Below, piece by piece: positions 35,627 to 44,622 of a DNA stretch of 64,000 nucleotides. The position numbers were made by a program, and so were the translations under genes. Source of the stretch: Spirobacillus cienkowskii (GTDB lineage Bacteria; Bdellovibrionota_B; Oligoflexia; Silvanigrellales; Silvanigrellaceae); contig NZ_CP146516.1 of the NCBI RefSeq assembly GCF_037081835.1, forward strand, positions 1,139,501 through 1,203,500, read 5' to 3'. Under the pieces are notes generated by a model. It ran no database searches. It worked only from the letters and a program-made list of their open reading frames with translations, and had not been told where the DNA came from. How positions within the stretch are numbered: position 1 is the first letter of the stretch; every line of letters begins with the position of its first letter.

Positions 35627-36520
35627 ATGGACTGGCAGAGCCAACTCATCACTGTATACCTTACTACCTGCGATTTCTTTTCTCAACTCTCTCCAACCTC
35701 TTTTTTAAAAATTAGTCCAAACTCAAATCCCTCGTTCACAGACCAAGAAGTCACCACTATTTACATCTTTGGAGTTTTAATGAAACAAAAAAATATAAAA
35801 GCTATTTTTAACTTCACTAAAAATTTTATTCCAAACTGGTTTCCTCACTTGCCTTCTTATGAAGGATTTTTGTCAAGACTTAATAGCTTAAGTAAACTCT
35901 TTCCTGAACTTGCAAACTTTATTTTAAAAAATAATAAATTTAAAATCCCTAAAACAAAATCCAAACCTTTTATTCTTATTGACTCTTTACCTATTATACT
36001 CACAACTGGTTTTCGGGCGCACAAGTGCAATACTGCAAACGATATTTCTGCTATTGGCTATTGCTCTTCAAAAGATAAATTTTACTATGGGTTAAAACTT
36101 CATCTCGCTGCTTTGTTTCAAAATAAAAAACTTGCCGCACCTATTGATTTTAAAATCACACCCGCCGCAACTCACGACTTAACTGCTGTTAAGAATGATC
36201 TTTTAAACTTCAAACATTCGCAAATCTTTGCCGATCGTGCTTACTGTGACAAATCAACTAAAAAAAACTTGAATCAAATAAACTCTAAATTACACACACC
36301 AATTAAACTCTCTCGGAATAAAAAAACTCTTTCTAGTGATGAGAAAGTTTATTCTAAATCTGTTAGCTCTATTCGGCAGTCCATTGAAATCCTTTTTAAC
36401 TGGTTAATTGAATCCAGCGGTATTCAAATCGCATCAAAAGTTCGATCGACTAAAGGCCTTATCGTCCATGTTTTCGGACGATTTTCTGCCTGCCTGTTTA
36501 ACTACTTATTCAAATTCTAA
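35627..36520 (+). CDS. IS982-family transposase
   Basis: The 297-residue DDE transposase is full length for the IS982 family. It has the family N-terminal segment FTDQEVTTIYIFGVL, then LPSYEGFLSRLN, the first catalytic Asp in FILIDSLPIIL, the YCSSKDKFYYGLKLH block with the following TPAATHDLTA, a second Asp in IFADRAYCD, and a late Glu in the SIEILFNWLIE region. AAAGGAG precedes the ATG by six bases and lies in the right arm of a stem. Nothing suggests decay. Confidence 0.93.
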   Translation: MDWQSQLITVYLTTCDFFSQLSPTSFLKISPNSNPSFTDQEVTTIYIFGVLMKQKNIKAIFNFTKNFIPNWFPHLPSYEGFLSRLNSLSKLFPELANFILKNNKFKIPKTKSKPFILIDSLPIILTTGFRAHKCNTANDISAIGYCSSKDKFYYGLKLHLAALFQNKKLAAPIDFKITPAATHDLTAVKNDLLNFKHSQIFADRAYCDKSTKKNLNQINSKLHTPIKLSRNKKTLSSDEKVYSKSVSSIRQSIEILFNWLIESSGIQIASKVRSTKGLIVHVFGRFSACLFNYLFKF

Positions 36521-36530
36521 TTGATTTTTC

Positions 36531-37631
36531 TCAACTATTAATTGGCATTATATATAAATAAGAACCTATAATAAAATCAAAATGAGCAATGAGACTATTT
36601 AAGATTCTGCGTTCAGACAGAGCAAACATTGTTTTAAACATGACTAAACGAAGTAGAGGATTTATACTTTCAGTTGATTGTGCTCCAATATCTCGCCAAA
36701 CTCTTGCATTCTCAAATTTAAAAAACTGATCCTTATAAGAATTTGCAGGATAATACTCTTTTTGTAAATTTAATTTTGCAAGAAGAAATTCATTGTAAAT
36801 TCGTATTATTTTATTAAAAAAAACGAAAATTAAAATTAAATAACCAATAATAAAATTATCAAATTTTATAATTTTATTATTTAATGCAATAAAAAAAATA
36901 AAATTCACAAAAATTAATAATATTATTTTATTAAAGAATTTTAAAAAAAACTGAATAGGATTTTCTTGAAATGTTTCAAAGTGGTTAAAATTTTTGTGGC
37001 GTAGCAGTCTGTTCCAGCCAAATGCATCGATAATACACCAAAAAATTAAGAAAAAGGTAAATAAACTCAAAATACTAAAGGAAAAGTTTTGTAAAGAAAG
37101 TTGCGTGCTCAAAAATAAAAAAGACAATGCAAAATAACAACGAAAATCAGATTTGGCAATTTCAAATTTATTAAGATTTGTTTGTTTTGCAAGCTTAACT
37201 AATAATAATTCAATGTTTTTTTTATTATTAGTCATATTAGAATTATTATAATTTTGAAAACATCCATGTTCAAAACGCCATTTTTTGATTTTTGGCGAAT
37301 TGGTGCTCCATTCATAAGGGGAGATTAATTTTAATATACCAGTAAAAAAAATAAGAATTGTTATTGAATACATTGATAAGTTAAATTTTTCAACAACAAC
37401 AAATGATAATGAGAGAAAAGGCAATTTATCAACTGTGCCTCTTAGTAAAGTGAGAAAATAATTTATAATATTAAGATTAAAAGGAAAAATAAGATAATGC
37501 CAGTGTAAATAATTAAAAGTAGAAGAAATCAAAAAAGATATTCTACCAGTTAAATAAATACTACCTAAGCATAAAATAGATATTCCTATAAAAGAGTTAA
37601 AAAAAAAGTTAAGAATTAAATTTGCATTCAT
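36531..37631 (-). CDS. polytopic membrane protein, 3' end replaced by IS insertion
   Basis: I do not recognise this 366-residue protein. It has about six to eight hydrophobic helices and a very AT-rich, Phe/Ile/Asn-rich composition. Its current last residues, MPINS and the stop TGA, come from the IS right inverted repeat. Joining the two target duplications reconstructs an older end of IILLLNY and a TAA, so only about five residues were changed. The start overlaps the end of the zinc-ribbon-like gene by 23 bp, so the two are translated together. Function is unknown. Confidence 0.6.
   Translation of the reverse strand: MNANLILNFFFNSFIGISILCLGSIYLTGRISFLISSTFNYLHWHYLIFPFNLNIINYFLTLLRGTVDKLPFLSLSFVVVEKFNLSMYSITILIFFTGILKLISPYEWSTNSPKIKKWRFEHGCFQNYNNSNMTNNKKNIELLLVKLAKQTNLNKFEIAKSDFRCYFALSFLFLSTQLSLQNFSFSILSLFTFFLIFWCIIDAFGWNRLLRHKNFNHFETFQENPIQFFLKFFNKIILLIFVNFIFFIALNNKIIKFDNFIIGYLILIFVFFNKIIRIYNEFLLAKLNLQKEYYPANSYKDQFFKFENARVWRDIGAQSTESINPLLRLVMFKTMFALSERRILNSLIAHFDFIIGSYLYIMPINS
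36547..36555. repeat. target site duplication, right copy
   Basis: ATTATATAT directly follows the right inverted repeat of the IS and equals the left copy at 35520-35528. Confidence 0.8.
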
Positions 37632-37863
37632 AGATTATAGACTCAGAGCCATCAGGACTCTTGATGAGATTTTCTTCGCGCGCAATGATGACAGTAGGAT
37701 GGTTTGCTTGCTCAAAAACTGTAATGCCACAATGAGGGCATTTGACTTCTACAGATTTTAATGGAGTTGAACCTGCTTCGTATACTAAATGAAACCGTCT
37801 TTTGCATGAGGCATTGTCGACCAATCGTTTTACGTATTTCATATTATCATTTTGCTTTTCCAT
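37609..37863 (-). CDS. small zinc-ribbon-like protein
   Basis: This 84-residue hypothetical protein contains CPHCG in the middle and single cysteines near each side (NASCKRR and YECKFNS), which together could make a four-cysteine zinc site. AGGAGG lies five bases upstream of the ATG at 37863, so it is well translated. It is the first gene of a two-gene unit with the polytopic membrane protein. The function is unknown. Its start lies about 100 bp from the divergent fabI. Confidence 0.65.
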   Translation of the reverse strand: MEKQNDNMKYVKRLVDNASCKRRFHLVYEAGSTPLKSVEVKCPHCGITVFEQANHPTVIIAREENLIKSPDGSESIIYECKFNS

Positions 37864-37969
37864 AATACCCTCCTACCAAAAAGCCTATCAGGCGCTTGTT
37901 TGTAGCGCAAGATACAAGTAGGCTCAAGGTTCTAAGAGTTTGTTTTTTGTATTTGTTACGGAGGTAAAC

Positions 37970-38761
37970 ATGAAACATGCACAAATTCTGGCTGGCAAGC
38001 GAGGGATTGTTTTTGGTGTGGCAAATAATAAATCAATTGCATGGGCGTGTGCACAGCTCTGTGCCGAGCATGGTGCGCAACTGGCATTTAATTATTTAGG
38101 TGAAGCACAAGAAAAACGTGTCCGTGAGCTTGTCAAAGAACTTCCGAGCGCATTGGTGTTTCCATGTGATGTCACAAAAGATGATCAAATCGAAACTTTT
38201 TATTCAAACATTCAAAGAGAATGGGAAACTATTGACTTTATCATACATTCTGTGGCATTTACAGAAAAAGAAAATTTAAAAGATAAATTTATGGTTGTTT
38301 CACGAGAATCGTTTTCATCAACTTTAGACGTTTCAGCATACTCATTACTTGCTGTCACAAGACCGGCAATTTCTCTTATGAAAAAAGGCGGAAGTGTTAT
38401 TACTATGTCTTATTATGGTGCTGAAAAAGTGGTGCCGCGTTATAATGTTATGGGTGTCGCAAAGGCTGCTCTAGAATCATGTGCAAAGTATATGGCTCAT
38501 GATTTGGGTGAAGTTGGAATACGCGTCAATGCAATTAGTGCAGGTCCAATTCGTACGTTATCATCAAGTGCAATTCCAGGCATTAAAGAAATGCTTGATA
38601 ATTCGCAAAAATACTCTCCATTAAAACGAAATGTGACGACTGAAGATGTTGCACGCACTGCAGTTTATTTGTTATCAGAACTTTCATCTGGGGTAACAGG
38701 GGAAGTTGTTCATGTGGACTGTGGTTATAATACGCTTGGCATGTTTTCAATGGTAGAATAA
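37970..38761 (+). CDS. fabI: enoyl-[acyl-carrier-protein] reductase (NADH)
   Basis: FabI reduces trans-2-enoyl-ACP in the last step of each fatty acid elongation cycle. The protein has about 263 residues, the usual length, with the FabI-type nucleotide segment GKRGIVFGVANNKSIAWACA, DFIIHSVAF, and the catalytic Tyr and Lys in RYNVMGVAKAALE (Tyr-x6-Lys). I chose the ATG at 37970, six bases after a GGAGG, rather than an upstream in-frame start at 37940. It begins a plus-strand run with lptF, lptG and the pentapeptide protein, three bases apart at each junction, so it is probably an operon for envelope synthesis. Confidence 0.94.
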   Translation: MKHAQILAGKRGIVFGVANNKSIAWACAQLCAEHGAQLAFNYLGEAQEKRVRELVKELPSALVFPCDVTKDDQIETFYSNIQREWETIDFIIHSVAFTEKENLKDKFMVVSRESFSSTLDVSAYSLLAVTRPAISLMKKGGSVITMSYYGAEKVVPRYNVMGVAKAALESCAKYMAHDLGEVGIRVNAISAGPIRTLSSSAIPGIKEMLDNSQKYSPLKRNVTTEDVARTAVYLLSELSSGVTGEVVHVDCGYNTLGMFSMVE

Positions 38762-38764
38762 TAC

Positions 38765-40111
38765 ATGGCAATTTTTCGAAAATTAGATCGTTTGATAGCT
38801 AGTGAAATAATATCCTTAACATTTGTAATCACAGCAAGTTTAAGTTCTGTGTTAATAATGATAAAATTTCCTCGTTATGCAAATCTTCTGTTTTCTGCGC
38901 CAGATAGTGGCACCACTTTTTTTATGCTATTGCTTTTTATTTTGCCTTCGGTACTTAAATTAACACTCCCAATCTCTTTGTTACTTGCTTCAGCACTAGT
39001 TTCCGCAAAAATGTCTGCAGATCGAGAAATTGAAGCATGGATGGCAAGTGGTGTGAGTGTACTGCGTTTGTCTTACATGCCTATATTTTTAGGCATTATT
39101 GTAATGATTGTTTCGCTATGGTTTGCGTTATTTTTTGAGCCATACTCAAATAAGAGCTTTAATAAATTTCAATGGTTGCAGTCACAGAATGCAGTCGAAG
39201 CCATGGTACAAAATTCAATTAGAGAAAAGTCTTTTGTTTTTGATGCACTCCCAATTCCAGAAAATGCAAAATTAACCATGTATCTTCAATCGGTTTCTTC
39301 TGATAGAAGTGAGTTTTCTAATATTTTTATAGGATTGAAGTCTAATCATGAAAAACATTTTTCTGTAATTGTTGCAAAATCAGGCACATTAAAAAAGGAA
39401 AAGGTTAATGGATTGCAAGACTATATTTTTTCATTAAATGATGGCTATGTTTATTCATGCAATACCAATAAAGTATCATTAGAGAAATTTATTTTACAAA
39501 ATAAAGAAAGTTTAATTTCTTCTAACCTTGAAAATTCACATTCAAAATTAAATTTATCTGCATATCCTTCTTTTACAGATTGGAATGTGACCCAGTTTTC
39601 TGAAATGCAGATTTCATTGCTAAATAGTTTTAAGAGTAAATTTAAGATTGACAGTAATTCTAGTAACAATATTAATCAGCTATATCCAAATGAATTGTAT
39701 AATTATATAGACCGATTGCAAGTAGAAAACAGCGATTGGCGTTATAAACCTGAAGTGATTCAAAAAATAGTTTATGTTTTTAAACAAATATCAATTCCAT
39801 TTTGCTCAATTTTTTTGGCTTTAATTGGGATTTGTTTAGGTATCCAAGATTCGAGAAAAAAACAAATTGGAGTCTATTTGGGAGTTGGTATTATTATTTT
39901 TATCCTCTATTCTTCGGTTTCTCTCTCTCAACAGCTTGCTACCAGTTTAATATTTCCTCCAACTATTGCTTTTATTTTTGCACCTCTTGCACTTATTTTA
40001 ACAAGCTGTATTCTGCTCCGCTGGCGTTTGAGGCATCCACCCTCTGTGAGTTTTATAACTTTTATTAAAGATGATTTATTAAAAATTAAAATCTTCTCAA
40101 GAAAAGGATAA
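38765..40111 (+). CDS. lptF: LPS export ABC transporter permease LptF
   Basis: LptF is one of the two permeases that extract LPS from the inner membrane with LptB2 and LptG. The 448-residue protein has the YjgP/YjgQ layout: three N-terminal helices with LKLTLPISLLLASALVSAKMSADREIEAWMASGVSVLRL, a periplasmic beta-jellyroll domain, and three C-terminal helices. It is longer than the usual 360 residues because the periplasmic part is expanded (about residues 140-320). LptF versus LptG is assigned by gene order. It follows fabI by three bases and precedes lptG by three. Confidence 0.88.
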   Translation: MAIFRKLDRLIASEIISLTFVITASLSSVLIMIKFPRYANLLFSAPDSGTTFFMLLLFILPSVLKLTLPISLLLASALVSAKMSADREIEAWMASGVSVLRLSYMPIFLGIIVMIVSLWFALFFEPYSNKSFNKFQWLQSQNAVEAMVQNSIREKSFVFDALPIPENAKLTMYLQSVSSDRSEFSNIFIGLKSNHEKHFSVIVAKSGTLKKEKVNGLQDYIFSLNDGYVYSCNTNKVSLEKFILQNKESLISSNLENSHSKLNLSAYPSFTDWNVTQFSEMQISLLNSFKSKFKIDSNSSNNINQLYPNELYNYIDRLQVENSDWRYKPEVIQKIVYVFKQISIPFCSIFLALIGICLGIQDSRKKQIGVYLGVGIIIFILYSSVSLSQQLATSLIFPPTIAFIFAPLALILTSCILLRWRLRHPPSVSFITFIKDDLLKIKIFSRKG

Positions 40112-40114
40112 AAA

Positions 40115-41209
40115 ATGAGAATCTGGTGGTATATTGCCTTTCAGTTTTTAAAAAATATTATTGCCATACTTATTTTAGTCCTGTTGATTTATTTTATTTT
40201 AACTTATATGGAAGAAAGTCAGCGTTATTTTGATAAGTATGATGTCCCTCATAATGTTATTTTTCGCTATTATTTTTGGCAATTGCCAGCTATTACAATT
40301 CAGCTACTGCCTTTTGTTGTACTGGTTGCTGGAATTATTACTAACTGGGTTTTAGCAAAGCATGGTGAAATAGCAGCTCTTCGTGCTGCGGGCCTATCAA
40401 TTATGCGGGTTTCGTTTCCACTGATTAGCATTGCGCTTGCATTTATGGTTGCTCATTTTATGATTAGTGAGTTTATTTTACCGGCAAGTTCTAATCGATT
40501 TTACCGGGTGCAATACGAAGAAATTGAAAAAAATAATGCAGTTGCTTTATTTACAGATAGTACATGGTTAAAAGCTATAAATACCATCTTACATTTTGAT
40601 GAATACGATGAAATTAAGCAAGAGCTTTTTAATGTTGAATATTTTAAAACAAATAGTGAGGGAAGTATTGTACAAATAGTCCATGCAAAGTCTGGTTATT
40701 TTGAAGAAAATATTAGCCGATGGGTATTACGTGATACTCTAACTTTTAATTTTGACTTTCAAACAGAATCGTCTTTAAAAGCTGAAATTAAGCCTTTGTA
40801 TGTGACTAATGTTGATTTTGCTCCACCGAAGGTGTTGATGAGAAGTAGCGAGTCAAGTCAAATTAGTTTTTGGCAATTAAAAAAATTAATTGATAAAGCA
40901 GAAATTGCGGGAGCAAATGTTTCAGATCGAATGGTTGATCTGTATTTTAAATTGAGCACGCCATTTGCTAATTTGTTATTTGTGTTTTTGACAATTCCAT
41001 TTGCTTTAAAAAAGGAGCGCAATGAAGAAAAATATATTGGCATTGTTATCTGCATTGCTGCTTCTCTATTGTATTGGTTTGGCAACATATCACTCAGAAG
41101 TTTTGCGATTAAAGGAAGTATAAATCCAATTTTTGCAGCATGGGCAATGAATTTCATCGTTGCTTTGTTAAGTTATGGACTTATTAGGAAGTTAGATAAA
41201 GGGCAGTAA
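40115..41209 (+). CDS. lptG: LPS export ABC transporter permease LptG
   Basis: This 364-residue YjgP/YjgQ permease is the partner of the preceding gene in the LptB2FG complex of the inner membrane. It shows the N-terminal helices, the conserved LLPFVVLVAGIITNWVLAKHGEIAALRAAGLSIMRV coupling-helix region, the periplasmic domain, and C-terminal helices starting PFANLLFVFLTIPFAL. No lptB or lptA is in the window. The close spacing with lptF (three bases) supports one transcript. Confidence 0.88.
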   Translation: MRIWWYIAFQFLKNIIAILILVLLIYFILTYMEESQRYFDKYDVPHNVIFRYYFWQLPAITIQLLPFVVLVAGIITNWVLAKHGEIAALRAAGLSIMRVSFPLISIALAFMVAHFMISEFILPASSNRFYRVQYEEIEKNNAVALFTDSTWLKAINTILHFDEYDEIKQELFNVEYFKTNSEGSIVQIVHAKSGYFEENISRWVLRDTLTFNFDFQTESSLKAEIKPLYVTNVDFAPPKVLMRSSESSQISFWQLKKLIDKAEIAGANVSDRMVDLYFKLSTPFANLLFVFLTIPFALKKERNEEKYIGIVICIAASLLYWFGNISLRSFAIKGSINPIFAAWAMNFIVALLSYGLIRKLDKGQ

Positions 41210-41212
41210 TTT

Positions 41213-42130
41213 ATGTTTGAATTGGAATTGATACTTCAGGAAGTATCTAAAGGTAGTATGAACGTTCAGAAGGCTAAAAATTTAATAGAAAAAAATTATG
41301 AGCTAAAGAAACAAAAAATCTCTGAGCACGGTGATTTTAATCAAACTTACAAAGAAGGAAATCAAGAAGGGTTTAAATCGGCATTTGAAAAATTAAAGAA
41401 AACAGTAAATATTGATGAATTAATAAAATTTTCAAGTCATTTTGTCCATCAAATATCAGAAAATATTCCACAAATTGAAAAAATCCAAGAAAATATAACA
41501 AATAACTTTCAAAATGTTGGTTTTTCTCCAAATATAAATGGATTAGATTCTAAATTTTCTGTATTTAGAGCTGTAAGTGTTTGTGCTGATAGTCATATTG
41601 TTAATAATATGGTTGTTGCCTCCCAGTGGTTTGGAGTGCAATTTTTAGAAAATGCAATCTTTAAAAATAATAAATTTACTGCTGTGCAGTTTTCTGAAGT
41701 TTCAGTTTTTCGCTCTGATTTTTGTGTTTCTAATTTTAGTTTGGCTCGTTTGAGCAATGTTTCTTTTCATGAGGCTCGTTTAGAAAATAATAAATTTTCA
41801 AGAACAACCCTTTCTGATTTAAAAATAAAAGAATCTGATTTTACTGAAAATCAGATTGTTAAATGTGATTTTTCTGAAATGTCAATTCGTGCAAGTCGTT
41901 TGAATTGCATGACAATGACAAATGTTGATATTCAAGATTGTGAATTTGATTCGTGTGATATTCAGGGGGTTGAATTTGAAAATTGTAAATTTAAAGAATG
42001 TATTTTTTCAAATTTATTAGTAGTTACCGATGAGCCAATAAAAATTTCAAATTGTCATGTATCTGGTAAAAATATTTCAGGATGTCAAACTATTCAAGAA
42101 TTTTTAAGTCTTTTAAATTCTCAGTCATGA
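41213..42130 (+). CDS. pentapeptide-repeat-like protein
   Basis: The 305-residue protein has a helical N-terminus (about 1-100) starting LQEVSKGSMNVQKAKNLIEK, a SHOCT-like short helical motif, and a C-terminal half (about 125-290) of repeated five-residue units with Phe or Leu at the centre, for example FKNNKFTAVQFSEVSVFRSDF and CEFDSCDIQGVEFENCKF. This should form a quadrilateral beta helix, as in pentapeptide-repeat proteins. It starts three bases after lptG and so belongs to the same operon. A role in envelope assembly is only suggested by position. Confidence 0.72.
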   Translation: MFELELILQEVSKGSMNVQKAKNLIEKNYELKKQKISEHGDFNQTYKEGNQEGFKSAFEKLKKTVNIDELIKFSSHFVHQISENIPQIEKIQENITNNFQNVGFSPNINGLDSKFSVFRAVSVCADSHIVNNMVVASQWFGVQFLENAIFKNNKFTAVQFSEVSVFRSDFCVSNFSLARLSNVSFHEARLENNKFSRTTLSDLKIKESDFTENQIVKCDFSEMSIRASRLNCMTMTNVDIQDCEFDSCDIQGVEFENCKFKECIFSNLLVVTDEPIKISNCHVSGKNISGCQTIQEFLSLLNSQS

Positions 42131-42272
42131 TTCTGATAAATTAAATCTTGCAGCTTACTTTGTTTTTCAGATAAGTAGAAGGTGTCTTTGTGATATTCAT
42201 TCGTTTGAGGGTGAATTATTGAGCATTTGACATCTTTATTTGCTATTTTCAAGACATTTTGGAGGATTTGCT

Positions 42273-43280
42273 ATGTCAATTAAAGTTGGTATTAATGGTT
42301 TTGGTCGTATAGGCCGTTGCATTTTAAGAGCACTCAAGGATGAAAAAAATATTGAAGTTTGCTTAATCAATGATCTGACTGATGCAAAAACTTTGGCGCA
42401 TCTCTATAAGTATGACTCAGTGCATGGAAAAGCACAGCAACACGTTGAATACAATGATAATAATTTAATTCTTGATGGAAAAAAAATAAACATCACAGCA
42501 ATAAAAAATCCAGTAGAAATTCCTTGGGCTGCACATGGAATTGAGGTTGTATTAGAATGTACTGGTTTATTTACAGATGGAGAAAAGGCTTCGGCACATC
42601 TCAAAGCAGGTGTAAAAAAAGTAATTTTGAGTGCACCTGGAAAATCAATTGATAAAACAATTGTTTTAGGCGTCAATGAATCAGAATATGATTTTGCGAA
42701 ACATCATATTGTGAGTAATGGTTCTTGCACAACAAATTGTTTGGCGCCACTGACAAAAGTGATTCATGATAAATTTGGGATTCGTAAAGGACTGATGACA
42801 ACAATTCACTCCTATACCAATGATCAAAATATTCTTGATCTTCCTCATAAGGACTTGCGTCGTGCTCGCGCAGCGGCATTAAGTATGATTCCAACGTCAA
42901 CGGGTGCTGCAAAGGCAATTTCAGAAGTGATCCCCTCATTAGCTGGTAAATTACATGGATTTGCAGTACGAGTTCCAACCCCAAATGTATCACTTGTTGA
43001 TGTTACGTTTGAATTAGAAAAAACAGTCACCGCTGCAGATATCAATAAAGCTCTTAAATCGGCGGCGGAAGGATCTCTAAAAGGAATTTTGGGTTATTCT
43101 GAAGAACCACTTGTCAGTTGTGATTTTAATGGTTCTGCTTATAGTTCCACTATTGATGCAGAATACACCACAGTCATTGGAGAAAATATGGTCAAAGTAT
43201 TATCGTGGTATGACAATGAATGGGGATTTAGCAATCGCATGATTCAATTAACCAAACTGGTTGCAACTGGAAAACTATAA
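42273..43280 (+). CDS. gap: glyceraldehyde-3-phosphate dehydrogenase, type I
   Basis: GAPDH converts glyceraldehyde 3-phosphate to 1,3-bisphosphoglycerate with NAD in glycolysis. The protein has about 335 residues. It opens KVGINGFGRIGR, has the catalytic Cys in SNGSCTTNCLAP, and ends with SWYDNEWGFSNRM. I chose the ATG at 42273, which has GGAGG nine bases upstream, over the longer reading from 42240. A strong hairpin terminator follows. Confidence 0.95.
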   Translation: MSIKVGINGFGRIGRCILRALKDEKNIEVCLINDLTDAKTLAHLYKYDSVHGKAQQHVEYNDNNLILDGKKINITAIKNPVEIPWAAHGIEVVLECTGLFTDGEKASAHLKAGVKKVILSAPGKSIDKTIVLGVNESEYDFAKHHIVSNGSCTTNCLAPLTKVIHDKFGIRKGLMTTIHSYTNDQNILDLPHKDLRRARAAALSMIPTSTGAAKAISEVIPSLAGKLHGFAVRVPTPNVSLVDVTFELEKTVTAADINKALKSAAEGSLKGILGYSEEPLVSCDFNGSAYSSTIDAEYTTVIGENMVKVLSWYDNEWGFSNRMIQLTKLVATGKL

Positions 43281-43303
43281 AACTAATTAAATTTATAAGT
43301 TAT

Positions 43304-43342
43304 AAAAATTCTCAATTGCTATTTTTGCAATTGAGAATTTTT
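43304..43342. terminator. bidirectional intrinsic terminator between gap and ddl
   Basis: AAAAATTCTCAATTGC at 43304-43319 pairs perfectly with GCAATTGAGAATTTTT at 43327-43342 around a seven-base loop. The stem has uridine ends in both directions. It overlaps the last codons of ddl. Confidence 0.8.
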
Positions 43343-44398
43343 ATTTGTAATTCTCGTTTTCCCATACCAAAGATTTCTTGAATTCATTCTTTTGAGAGCT
43401 GATTGAGCAAGGCAAGAAAAAAAGTCGACGTAACTGATTCCAATTTGTTGCGCCATCATAGGCAATACGCTGTAATGAAAAGACAGGCCAGGAAGTGTAT
43501 TTGCTTCAAGAAAAAATACGTTACCCTTGTTGTCACAGCGCCAGTCAACTCTGACAAAATCTTTTAATTGCAGAAAATAAAATAATTTTTCGGTACCAGT
43601 TTTAATAATTTTCTCATTCTTTTTATTAATTTTTGGAAAAGTTACTTTTTCTCCCATAATTTCCTTTGATTTATTCGACAACCCGTAAACACCTGTAGGA
43701 ACCTCAATTTGAGCAATTGGCAGAAATTGAGGAGGTGTATTTATCATTGCTGAGGTAAATTCTGGGCCATCAATATATTTTTCAATCAAAATGCCATCAG
43801 GATAATTTTCGAGTAGTTCTTTAATAATTTTTTCTGTTTTTGTTTTTGAAGATGAAATAGAATGATTTGCTTCAATCCCCATGCCAGATCCTTCTCCATC
43901 AGGTTTAATAAAATGTGTTTCTTTAAAAAATTCTCTTGGAATATTAGTAATCTCATCCAGATTTTTGATCGTGTAAAAAGGTAGAACAGGAATTTTTAAA
44001 AATTGACACAATAATTTGGTTTGGGTTTTGCTCATACAAACTGAATGAGCAAATGGATCAGAACCAATAAATGGAATACCACTTAATTCACATAATGATG
44101 GAATCCAACTTTCTCTTGCAAGCGAACCCCAACCTTCTACTAAAGAATGTACCAAAGTGCATTGTGAACTCAGCTCACTCCATTTCTTAAGAAATGTTGA
44201 ATCAAGTGGAAAAAGAATTATGGAAAAGCCTAGTTGTTTCCAAGTTTCAATAATCTTATCGATTGTTTTTTGCGACTCCCATTCCGCACTTGCATCATCT
44301 GGGAAAATCATTTTGTTAGAATTCTTAAGTTTTGTTGGTAAATCATAGACAAGGCCAAGTATTTGATTTTTATTTTTTGTCTCAAAATAATCATCCAT
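43319..44398 (-). CDS. ddl: D-alanine-D-alanine ligase-family ATP-grasp enzyme
   Basis: The 359-residue protein is an ATP-grasp ligase of the Ddl type, which makes the D-Ala-D-Ala end of the peptidoglycan precursor. It has the first-domain segment GIPFIGSDPFAHSVCMSKTQTK, the glycine-rich loop IKPDGEGSGMGIE, EKYIDGPEFTSAM, and the metal-binding FFLEANTLPGLS. The usual N-terminal GGxSxE segment is not recognisable, so the amino acid substrates could differ from D-Ala. It is transcribed alone on the minus strand and ends in the shared terminator. Confidence 0.8.
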   Translation of the reverse strand: MDDYFETKNKNQILGLVYDLPTKLKNSNKMIFPDDASAEWESQKTIDKIIETWKQLGFSIILFPLDSTFLKKWSELSSQCTLVHSLVEGWGSLARESWIPSLCELSGIPFIGSDPFAHSVCMSKTQTKLLCQFLKIPVLPFYTIKNLDEITNIPREFFKETHFIKPDGEGSGMGIEANHSISSSKTKTEKIIKELLENYPDGILIEKYIDGPEFTSAMINTPPQFLPIAQIEVPTGVYGLSNKSKEIMGEKVTFPKINKKNEKIIKTGTEKLFYFLQLKDFVRVDWRCDNKGNVFFLEANTLPGLSFHYSVLPMMAQQIGISYVDFFSCLAQSALKRMNSRNLWYGKTRITNKNSQLQK

Positions 44399-44622
44399 AA
44401 ATTTCTTCCTTCATTATTTTTGTAAGAGTAATATGTTGTGTCTTTGACTACAAACTTTGTTGCGAAAACTTATCCTTGATAAATAAGGACAAATAATTTC
44501 TTAATAAAAATAAATAAAAAATGGTATTGCCTCTACCATTTTTTTTTGGCATGAGTTAAATTAAGATTGAACCGTCCTTGTAAAACGGTTTGTTGATTTT
44601 TATTTTGAAAGGAGAATGTTTT
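44399..44622. promoter_or_regulatory. divergent region upstream of ddl and the AT-hook protein
   Basis: This 224-bp gap separates divergent genes. It contains an intrinsic-terminator-like hairpin (listed separately) and, at 44609-44614, the AAGGAG ribosome site of the AT-hook gene. A possible promoter TTGTTG-N17-TAAATA precedes the hairpin. Confidence 0.4.
44516..44547 (+). terminator. orphan intrinsic terminator in the leader of the AT-hook gene
   Basis: AAAAAATGGTA at 44516-44526 pairs with TACCATTTTTT at 44534-44544 around a seven-base loop, followed by more uridines. No gene ends here, since both flanking genes start here, so it may attenuate the downstream gene or end a small RNA. Confidence 0.6.

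Larger units (their letters stand above)
35529..36546 (+). mobile_element. complete IS982-family insertion sequence
   Basis: The element is 1018 bp. Its 20-bp terminal inverted repeats, 35529-35548 and 36527-36546, match at 19 of 20 positions (GCCAGTTAATAGTTGAGAAA on the left, GCCAATTAATAGTTGAGAAA on the right read inward). It is flanked by the perfect 9-bp direct repeat ATTATATAT. The single transposase gene is intact, so the element looks recent and possibly active. It sits between the RTX gene promoter and the 3' end of a minus-strand membrane protein gene, whose stop codon it now supplies. Confidence 0.92.
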
